Both the position numbers and the translations under genes were made by a program. The notes under the pieces were generated by a model. That model was not told the origin of the DNA and did no database searches. It was given only the letters and a program-made list of their open reading frames with translations. Positions 1 to 4,745 of a stretch of 5,202 nt of DNA are shown piece by piece (position 1 is the stretch's first letter; each line of letters opens with the position of its first letter). The stretch spans positions 1 through 5,202 of the forward strand of contig DASWTI010000177.1 in the NCBI GenBank assembly GCA_036402215.1, read 5' to 3'. The DNA is from DASXTS01 sp036402215 (GTDB lineage Bacteria > Actinomycetota > Actinomycetes > Mycobacteriales > Pseudonocardiaceae).

Positions 1-1189
1 GGCCGCCGCGGCGGCTCCGGCGTAGCACCGCCGGCAGCCAGGGCAACGCGGCCAGCAGCGCCAGCACGGCCAGCAGCGGCACCCGCCAGAACGGCGTGAC
101 GGTGGCCGCCGGCGCCGGCACGCCCTCGGCCACCCACGGCCGCGCGGTGCGCGACCAGGCCAGGAAGGCGTCGCCCACCGGCAGGATGCCCAGGCCGTAG
201 CGCTTGGTGCTCCACGTGTGCAGCGGCAGGCCGGTCAGCTCGGCGAACCGGGCGAGCGCCGTGGCGAGGGGCTCGTCGCCCTGGACGCGGGCCGCGCCGA
301 GCGTGACGACCGTCGCCGAGAGGCTGGCGCCGAGGACCAGCGGCCCGGAGTCCACGTCCCCCGCACCCTCGGTGCCAACCGGGTACTCGCGCACGGCCGG
401 CGCCAGCCCCAGCGGCCGCACCACGAACCGCTCCCGGAACCGCTCGTACTGCTCGCGCGCGAAGGCCGGGTCCACCTCCACCAGGAAGCGGTGCACGACG
501 CTCTGCGAGCTGCCACGGGCGCCCTCGACCGGTGCCCCGGTGCGCGGGTCGGCGCGGTGGCCCAGCAGGCCGGTGGCCGGGTCCCGGCGCTGCCGCGCGG
601 CCGCGACCCACCGCTCGGCGGTGACGGCGAAGCGCGGGCCGAGCACGTGGTCGTGCAGCCGCAGCGAGGCGACCGCGACCACCGAGTCCACCGGCCACGC
701 CTGCCCCGGGTACGCCGCCAGGAACGGCGTCCCCGCCTCGTCGAACGCCGCCGCGAGCTCCGCCGAGCGGTCGCCGAACTCCCGCCGCAGCTCCTCGTCG
801 CCGGGGTCCAGGGCGACCAGCGTGCCCCGCAGCCAGTTCGACCAGCCCGCGTGGAACACCCCGTACCGCGGCCGCAGCCGCTCGTCGAACACCGCCGTGC
901 CGGCCGCCGAGTCGAGCCGCCGCAGCGCCTCCCGCCCCTCCCGCAGCGCCTCGTCACGGTGTTCGGGCTCGTGGCGCCCGAGCTCCGTCCAGGTCAGCCC
1001 GTACAGGGCCCACGAGAAGAAGTAGCCCTCCGGGAACAGCCGCTGCATCCGCTCCGCCGAGCCGGCGTCCAGCTCGCCCCGCAGGAACTCCAGCTGCGCC
1101 CGCGTCCCCCCGGCCGGCACCGTCAGCCGGTAGGCCCCCACCAGCGCCACCAGCACCAACCCGGCCGCCACCACCCGCCGCACCACCAC
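1..1189 (-). CDS. Membrane-anchored protein of unknown function (partial, C-terminus beyond the window)
   Basis: I do not recognise this gene with confidence. The minus frame is open from an in-frame TGA at 1358-1360 to the window edge. I chose the GTG at 1187-1189 because GAGG lies 7 nt upstream (1197-1200). A GTG at 1202-1204 is also possible, but its G-run is too close. From 1189 the visible protein is 396 residues. Basic residues R4-R5 precede a hydrophobic segment at about 6-20. A soluble region of about 350 residues follows, rich in Trp, Arg and acidic residues. A second TM at about 370-388 is followed by RRSRR. Positive-inside signals at both ends predict cytosolic termini and an external middle domain. 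Distinctive motifs are YPGQAWPVD (160-168), GSSQS (226-230), DVDSGPLVLG (from 278) and PVGDAFLAWSRT (337-348). The mostly helical look and these aromatic/acidic motifs could suggest an alpha/alpha-toroid fold, but that is a guess. The gene is divergent from the MarR gene and may be its target. Confidence 0.
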   Translation of the reverse strand, partial: MVVRRVVAAGLVLVALVGAYRLTVPAGGTRAQLEFLRGELDAGSAERMQRLFPEGYFFSWALYGLTWTELGRHEPEHRDEALREGREALRRLDSAAGTAVFDERLRPRYGVFHAGWSNWLRGTLVALDPGDEELRREFGDRSAELAAAFDEAGTPFLAAYPGQAWPVDSVVAVASLRLHDHVLGPRFAVTAERWVAAARQRRDPATGLLGHRADPRTGAPVEGARGSSQSVVHRFLVEVDPAFAREQYERFRERFVVRPLGLAPAVREYPVGTEGAGDVDSGPLVLGASLSATVVTLGAARVQGDEPLATALARFAELTGLPLHTWSTKRYGLGILPVGDAFLAWSRTARPWVAEGVPAPAATVTPFWRVPLLAVLALLAALPWLPAVLRRSRRGG

Positions 1190-1205
1190 CCACGCACCTC
1201 GCACA

Positions 1206-1247
1206 CCCCCTGGACGCACCACCCACCCGGCCGGTGCCACCCACCCC
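1206..1247 (-). other. G-rich tract with quadruplex potential at the 5' end of the minus-strand gene
   Basis: Read on the minus strand (sense for the membrane-protein gene), this stretch holds G-runs at 1244-1247, 1240-1242, 1226-1228, 1222-1224 and 1206-1210. The 10-mer GGGTGGGTGG occurs twice, at 1237-1246 and 1219-1228. The runs could form a G-quadruplex in the coding strand or the mRNA leader, with a C-rich i-motif strand opposite. This is pattern recognition only; G-rich low complexity is common in such genomes. Confidence 0.3.
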
Positions 1248-1301
1248 GCACCGCCACCCAGCCCGCACCGCCGCCTGGTGCACCGCCGCCCTGGTGCCAA
1301 C

Positions 1302-1342
1302 GGACCATTCGCACGCCCCGGCGGGGGTAGTGGTCCATTCGC
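1302..1342. repeat. Direct repeat GGWCCATTCGC, 30-nt period
   Basis: GGACCATTCGC at 1302-1312 and GGTCCATTCGC at 1332-1342 match at 10 of 11 positions and start exactly 30 nt apart, about three helical turns. They lie upstream of the divergent membrane-protein gene. This arrangement suits a regulator binding twice on one DNA face, but no known operator was recognised. Confidence 0.3.
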
Positions 1343-1387
1343 CGTCGGCGGGCCGGCTCAGGTGAGCCGCCGGAGGGGCCAGCCGGA

Positions 1388-1394
1388 TACATAG
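1388..1394. promoter_or_regulatory. Possible second MarR half-site TACATAG
   Basis: TACATAG occurs here and again at 1501-1507, as the left arm of the palindrome at the marR start. The flanks also resemble each other (GATACATAG here, GATTACATAG there). An AT-rich heptamer repeated in one short intergenic region of a very GC-rich genome is unlikely to be pure noise. The matching right arm CTATGT is absent, so this is at most a half-site. It would let the regulator reach toward the divergent membrane-protein gene. Confidence 0.3.
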
Positions 1395-1481
1395 CCCCGG
1401 GATGCCCGTCGGCACCGTCGGCCAGGCCGTTCGAGGCACCCCGAAACAGCCGACGACCTGCGAAAAGACCACCTTCCCCCC

Positions 1482-1510
1482 TTGCCATCCGCAGGGCGAT
1501 TACATAGGAT
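1482..1510 (+). promoter_or_regulatory. Predicted sigma70-type promoter of the marR gene
   Basis: TTGCCA at 1482-1487 matches the -35 consensus at five of six positions. After a 17-nt spacer, TAGGAT at 1505-1510 is a typical actinobacterial -10 (TAnnnT). Transcription would start around 1516-1518, on the GTG start codon itself, which predicts a leaderless mRNA. The -10 lies inside the palindrome described separately, so a bound repressor would block it. Confidence 0.6.
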
Positions 1511-1520
1511 TACTATGTGA
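1500..1520. promoter_or_regulatory. Palindromic operator over the marR -10 and start codon
   Basis: ACATAG (1502-1507) and CTATGT (1513-1518) are perfect inverted arms around the 5-nt centre GATTA. One more pair forms at 1500/1520 beyond a single mismatch. GATTAC is also directly repeated at 1498-1503 and 1508-1513. AT-rich palindromes of about this length overlapping their own promoter are the usual MarR-family operators, so autorepression is inferred. Confidence 0.6.
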
Positions 1521-1960
1521 TGGTGCGAGCGAAGGCCGACCTGGCCGCGAGGTTGTCCTCGCTGCTCGCCGCCCTCACCGTCCTGCTGCGCGCCGGCGGC
1601 ACCACGACCTCGTTGTCGCAGGCCCGGGTGCTCGGATCGCTGCGCGAGCGCGGACCCCAGCGGGTCACCGAGCTCGCGGCCCGGCAACTCGTGGCGCAGC
1701 CGTCGATGACGACCTTGATCAACCGCATGGAGCGACAGGGCCTGGTGACCCGCCGCCCCGACACGAGTGACCGACGGGCGGTCCGGGTGGGCGCCACCCG
1801 CTCCGGGATCGCCCTGCTGAGCCGCACGCGCGTCGCCCGCGAGAGGGCGCTGCGCCGCGAGCTGGACGGGCTGGAGCCCGACGAGCGGGCGGCCCTCGTG
1901 GCCGCCCTGCCGGTCCTCGAGCGCTTGATCGAACGAATCGAGGGCGCCGCACGCGCCTGA
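1517..1960 (+). CDS. MarR-family winged helix-turn-helix transcriptional regulator
   Basis: A 147-residue protein, the usual size for MarR dimers that repress nearby genes until a ligand or oxidant releases them. Residues 8-45 form the first dimerisation and support helices. About 49-77 are the helix-turn-helix, with VTELAARQLV as the first helix and QPSMTTLINRMERQGLV as the recognition helix. The wing follows with RRPDTSDRRAVRV (79-91), carrying the Asp-x-x-Asp-Arg-Arg pattern typical of the family. A long C-terminal helix (about 110-145) completes the dimer interface. The start is GTG at 1517 or the adjacent ATG at 1520. The predicted transcription start falls on the GTG, so the mRNA is probably leaderless; AGGA at 1506-1509 is the only weak Shine-Dalgarno candidate. 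The gene is divergent from the membrane-protein gene at 1-1189, the natural candidate target. The ligand cannot be told from sequence. It sits where dnaA would be expected beside oriC. Confidence 0.93.
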   Translation: MMVRAKADLAARLSSLLAALTVLLRAGGTTTSLSQARVLGSLRERGPQRVTELAARQLVAQPSMTTLINRMERQGLVTRRPDTSDRRAVRVGATRSGIALLSRTRVARERALRRELDGLEPDERAALVAALPVLERLIERIEGAARA

Positions 1961-1967
1961 CAGCGAG

Positions 1968-1982
1968 CCGGCCAAGGGCCGG
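1968..1982 (+). terminator. Hairpin just after marR, possible terminator
   Basis: CCGGCC (1968-1973) and GGCCGG (1977-1982) form a perfect six-pair GC stem with a 3-nt loop, 7 nt after the marR stop codon. No T-tract follows. Hairpins without a U-tract are often proposed as terminators in actinobacteria, so the position is the main support. Confidence 0.4.
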
Positions 1983-2143
1983 AAACCCGACCGACGGGGA
2001 CGAGACGGAGCACCGGAGCCGGGCAGGAAGCGGCCCGGGAGGGCCTACTGGGGGCCCGCGGAGCGCTCTGAACCGCCCCCGAACGTCACGCAGAGGCCGC
2101 ACGTAGGTCACGTGTCGGCCACTTTGTGCTGCGTAACTCACCG
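1983..2143. other. Intergenic stretch with no recognised feature
   Basis: Between the marR hairpin and the first DnaA box I see no credible gene, RNA or promoter. The left part is purine- and GC-rich. From about 2100 the GC content falls toward the origin. CACGTG at 2109-2114 is a palindrome with no clear partner. Open frames crossing this stretch have no coding character. Confidence 0.5.
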
Positions 2144-2197
2144 CAGTCATCCACAGGCATAGTCACCCACATCTGGGGACAACCCTGTGGATGACTG
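2144..2197. repeat. 14-bp perfect inverted repeat formed by two opposed DnaA boxes
   Basis: CAGTCATCCACAGG at 2144-2157 is the exact reverse complement of 2184-2197, with a 26-nt spacer. Each arm contains one TCATCCACA box, and a third box (minus strand, 2174-2182) lies between them. The identity runs beyond the 9-nt boxes, so the flanks are conserved too. It could hold two DnaA molecules face to face or extrude as a cruciform. Confidence 0.7.
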
Positions 2198-2213
2198 GGG
2201 ACGGCTGTGCATC

Positions 2214-2253
2214 GATCGGCCCAGCGCGAAGCTGTCCACGGGTCGGGCCGATC
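2214..2253. repeat. 9-bp inverted repeat flanking a DnaA box
   Basis: GATCGGCCC (2214-2222) and GGGCCGATC (2245-2253) are perfect inverted arms with a 22-nt spacer. The DnaA box CTGTCCACG at 2232-2240 sits inside the spacer. A structural or protein-binding role in the origin is possible; chance is not excluded given the base composition. Confidence 0.4.
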
Positions 2254-2318
2254 CATGCCCAGGTACCGGGCGTAGCTGTCCACACGCCGCCGCGCCGTGC
2301 CACCAGCGCGGACGGGCG

Positions 2319-2388
2319 TTGTCCACACTGCCCACAGCCCCTATTACTGCTGCTGTTGATCTCTTCAAAGGAAAAGATCCTCAAAACA
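2319..2388 (+). other. Origin unwinding module: DnaA boxes, GC clamp, DnaA-trio-like run, AT-rich segment
   Basis: The perfect box TTGTCCACA (2319-2327) abuts CTGCCCACA (2328-2336). The short GC clamp GCCC follows, then six trinucleotides CTA TTA CTG CTG CTG TTG at 2341-2358. On the other strand each triplet has a central A with G or A at its 3' side, the pattern of DnaA-trios that guide DnaA onto single strands in the bacterial basal unwinding system. The AT-richer stretch 2356-2388 follows. It contains an imperfect inverted repeat, GATCTCTT (2358-2365) with AAAAGATC (2372-2379). Order and orientation match the published system; function here is inferred. Confidence 0.65.
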
Positions 2389-2465
2389 GCGGCTGTGGAC
2401 CGACGCGCCGCCCGCCGCCGGGGGCGAACGAAAGTCGACAATCTCGACGTTCTACCTTGGCCGAC

Positions 2466-3377
2466 GTGCAGCTAGGACTTGTCGGCCTCGGCCGGATGGG
2501 CTTCAACATGCGCGAGCGGCTCCGCGCCGCGGGCCACGAGGTGATCGGTTACGACCGCAACCCCGAGGCGAGCGACGCGAGCTCGTTGGCCGACCTGGTC
2601 GACCGGCTGGCGGCGCCACGGACGATCTGGATCATGGTCCCGTCCGGGGAACCCACCCGGGCCACCGTGCACGAGCTGGCCGGCCTGCTGGCCGAGGGCG
2701 ACCTGGTGATCGAGGGCGGGAACTCCCGCTACACCGACGACCAGGCGCACGCCGCCACCCTCGGCGAACACGGCATCGGCTACCTCGACTGCGGGGTGTC
2801 CGGCGGCGTCTGGGGCCGGGAGAACGGCTACGGCCTGATGGTCGGCGGCAGCGCCGAGCACGTCGAGCACGCGATGCCGATCTTCGACGCGCTGCGCCCG
2901 GAGGGGCCGCGCGACGAGGGCTTCGCGCACGCCGGGGCGGTCGGCGCCGGGCACTTCGCCAAGATGGTCCACAACGGCATCGAGTACGGCCTGATGCAGG
3001 CCTACGCCGAGGGCTACGAGCTGCTCGCGGCCGCCGGCGCCGTGACCGACGTGCCGGCCGTGCTCAAGGCCTGGTCGCGCGGCACCGTGGTCCGCTCCTG
3101 GCTGCTGGACCTGCTGGTCCGCGCGCTGGAGCAGGACCCCGGCCTCACCCGCATCCTCGGCTACGTCGAGGACTCCGGCGAGGGCCGCTGGACCGTCGAG
3201 GAGGCGATCAACCACCGGGTGCCGGCGCCGGTCATCTCGGCGGCGCTGTTCGCCCGGTTCGGCTCCCGCCAGGACGACTCCCCCGCCATGAAGGCCGTGG
3301 CCGCGCTGCGCAACCAGTTCGGCGGCCACGCCGTGCAGGACGCCGGCCCCACGTCCGGCGCCGGCGAGGTCAGGTAA
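2466..3377 (+). CDS. gnd: 6-phosphogluconate dehydrogenase, decarboxylating (short GndA-type)
   Basis: The cytosolic enzyme oxidises and decarboxylates 6-phosphogluconate to ribulose 5-phosphate, yielding NAD(P)H in the pentose phosphate pathway. The protein has 303 residues, typical of the short form common in actinobacteria. The Rossmann dinucleotide motif GLGRMG is at 7-12. GNSRYTDD, then DCGVSGGVWGRENGYGLMVGG, mark the substrate site. The catalytic stretch AKMVHNGIEYG has K166, N170 and E173, matching the family's Lys, Asn and Glu. The GTG at 2466 is chosen because family members begin MQLGLIGLGRMG. A longer reading from 2187 would run through oriC and is rejected; TTG at 2457 is an alternative. 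No Shine-Dalgarno is visible. TACCTT at 2453-2458 could be a -10 for a leaderless mRNA, but no good -35 exists. It normally follows dnaN; here it follows oriC directly. Confidence 0.95.
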   Translation: MQLGLVGLGRMGFNMRERLRAAGHEVIGYDRNPEASDASSLADLVDRLAAPRTIWIMVPSGEPTRATVHELAGLLAEGDLVIEGGNSRYTDDQAHAATLGEHGIGYLDCGVSGGVWGRENGYGLMVGGSAEHVEHAMPIFDALRPEGPRDEGFAHAGAVGAGHFAKMVHNGIEYGLMQAYAEGYELLAAAGAVTDVPAVLKAWSRGTVVRSWLLDLLVRALEQDPGLTRILGYVEDSGEGRWTVEEAINHRVPAPVISAALFARFGSRQDDSPAMKAVAALRNQFGGHAVQDAGPTSGAGEVR

Positions 3378-3581
3378 CCCACGCGGCCGCCGGTCGCGCG
3401 GCGCACCGCCGCCTTCGCCGGTCCGGCCGATCGGACCCACGCGGCGCCGGACCGCCCGGCGCACGAGCCGGCCACCCGACCGCGCCACCACCGCGCGGCA
3501 CGCCGGAGTCGCGTCCGCGCCGGGGTACCGTGGGCGGCCCCCGCGTGAGGGCCGTCCGCCAGAGCGACCGGGAAGGACGCC
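3378..3581 (+). other. gnd-recF intergenic region with hairpins and a weak promoter candidate
   Basis: This 204-nt gap is extremely GC-rich. GGTCCG (3420-3425) pairs with CGGACC (3432-3437) around a 6-nt loop, and CCGGACCG at 3447-3454 could compete for the left arm. No T-tract follows, so a gnd terminator is only possible. TACCGT at 3526-3531 resembles an actinobacterial -10 for recF without a recognisable -35. The recF ribosome site GGAAGG is at 3571-3576, 5 nt before its GTG. Confidence 0.35.
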
Positions 3582-4745
3582 GTGCACGTCAGCCAGCTCG
3601 AGGTCGTCGACTTCCGCTCCTGGGAGTCGGCCCGCCTCGACCTGCGCCCCGGCGTGAGCGTGCTGGTCGGCGCCAACGGCCAGGGCAAGACCAACCTGGT
3701 GGAGGCGCTGGGCTACCTGTCCACCCTCGGCTCGCACCGGGTCGCCACCGACGCCGCCTTGGTCCGCCGCGGCGCCGACCGGTCGATCCTGCGGGCCACC
3801 GTGGTCAACGGCGCCCGGCAGCTGCTGGTCGAGCTGGAGCTCAACCCCGGCCGGGCCAACCGCGCCCGGATCAACCGGGCGCCCGCCAAGCGGCCGCGTG
3901 AGCTGCTCGGCATCCTGCGCAGCGTGCTGTTCGCGCCAGAGGACCTGGCGCTCGTGCGCGGCGACCCGGGCGAACGGCGGCGCTTCCTGGACGACCTGCT
4001 GGTGGCCCGCACGCCGCGCCTGGCCGGGGTCCGCGCCGACTACGAGCGGGTGCTCAAGCAGCGGTCCGCGCTGCTCAAGACGGCCGGGGCCGCGCGCCGC
4101 GCCGGTGGCTCGGGAGACCTGCGCACGCTCGACGTCTGGGACGGCCACCTGGCCTCGCACGGCGCCACGCTGCTCGCCGCGCGGCTCGACCTGGTCGCCG
4201 ACCTGGCGCCGCACCTGACCGCGGGCTACGCCTCGGTGGCCCCGGAGTCCGAGCCGGCCGCCCTGCGCTACCGCTGCTCGGCGGCCGGTGACCTGCCGCC
4301 GGGGTACGGGGTGCCGGACGGCGAGCGCGCGGACGCCGAGCTGCTGGAGGCCGTGCTGCTCGCGGAGCTGGCCCGCACCCGCGCCGCCGAGGTGGAGCGC
4401 GGCGTCTGCCTGGTGGGGCCGCACCGCGACGAGCTGGACCTGCTGCTCGGCGGCGAGGTGGCCCGCGGGTACGCCTCGCACGGCGAGTCCTGGTCGTTCG
4501 CGCTGGCGCTGCGGCTGGCCAGCTTCGAGCTGCTGCGCTCCGACGACACCGGCGGCGGCGACCCGGTGCTCGTGCTGGACGACGTGTTCGCCGAGCTGGA
4601 CCGGCGGCGGCGGGCCCGGCTGGCCAAGCTGGCCGGCGACGCCGAGCAGGTGCTGGTGACCGCGGCGGTCGCCGAGGACATCCCCGAGGAACTCGACGGC
4701 GAGCGCTTCGACGTGCACGACGGGCAGGTGCGTCATGTCCGATGA
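3582..4745 (+). CDS. recF: DNA replication and repair protein RecF
   Basis: RecF is an SMC-like ATPase that, with RecO and RecR, loads RecA at single-strand gaps and supports stalled forks. The protein has 387 residues, the usual length. HVSQLEVVDFRSW (2-14) is the typical N-terminal strand. Walker A GANGQGKT spans 30-37. FAPEDLALVRGDPGERRRFLD (about 121-141) is a hallmark RecF stretch. The ABC signature is SHGESWSFALALRLA (from 299), the actinobacterial form of the family's SxGQ motif. Walker B VLVLDDVFAELD (329-340) ends in the D-loop aspartate. All ATPase motifs are intact. The start GTG has GGAAGG 5 nt upstream. Its 3' end overlaps the DUF721 start by 11 nt (ATG inside recF), suggesting translational coupling. 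GC at third positions is very high throughout, unlike the following gene's 5' part. Confidence 0.97.
   Translation: MHVSQLEVVDFRSWESARLDLRPGVSVLVGANGQGKTNLVEALGYLSTLGSHRVATDAALVRRGADRSILRATVVNGARQLLVELELNPGRANRARINRAPAKRPRELLGILRSVLFAPEDLALVRGDPGERRRFLDDLLVARTPRLAGVRADYERVLKQRSALLKTAGAARRAGGSGDLRTLDVWDGHLASHGATLLAARLDLVADLAPHLTAGYASVAPESEPAALRYRCSAAGDLPPGYGVPDGERADAELLEAVLLAELARTRAAEVERGVCLVGPHRDELDLLLGGEVARGYASHGESWSFALALRLASFELLRSDDTGGGDPVLVLDDVFAELDRRRRARLAKLAGDAEQVLVTAAVAEDIPEELDGERFDVHDGQVRHVR

Larger units (their letters stand above)
2144..2402 (+). other. oriC: Chromosomal replication origin (oriC), compact, with about eight DnaA boxes
   Basis: DnaA binds boxes of the type TTGTCCACA and opens the adjacent DNA. 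I count, on plus: TCATCCACA 2147-2155, CTGTCCACG 2232-2240, CTGTCCACA 2276-2284, TTGTCCACA 2319-2327 (perfect) and CTGCCCACA 2328-2336. On minus: TTGTCCCCA 2174-2182, TCATCCACA 2186-2194 and CGGTCCACA 2394-2402. All match the actinobacterial consensus at seven or more of nine positions. A trinucleotide run and an AT-richer segment lie directly to the right, and gnd follows downstream as in other actinobacterial origins once dnaN is passed. The neighbours are odd: marR lies upstream instead of dnaA, and gnd downstream instead of dnaN. Streptomyces origins carry more boxes over a longer stretch, so this one is compact. A relic or secondary origin cannot be excluded. Confidence 0.82.

Noticed and set aside
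218..1330. 370-codon plus-strand open frame rich in Arg, Pro and His
   Set aside because: It lies opposite the membrane-protein gene, whose frame shows sensible TM segments and motifs. The plus-strand product is compositionally implausible.
1402..1770. Plus-strand open frame overlapping the marR start
   Set aside because: It overlaps a clear MarR gene in another frame and covers its promoter and operator; the peptide is Arg/Ala-rich noise.
2196..2204. Ninth DnaA box (CCGTCCCCA, minus strand)
   Set aside because: Only six of nine positions match the consensus, so it was left out of the count.
2187..2465. Upstream extension of gnd to ATG 2187
   Set aside because: It would translate through the DnaA boxes and unwinding segment, gives a peptide without family resemblance, and homologues start at the MQLGL-equivalent position.
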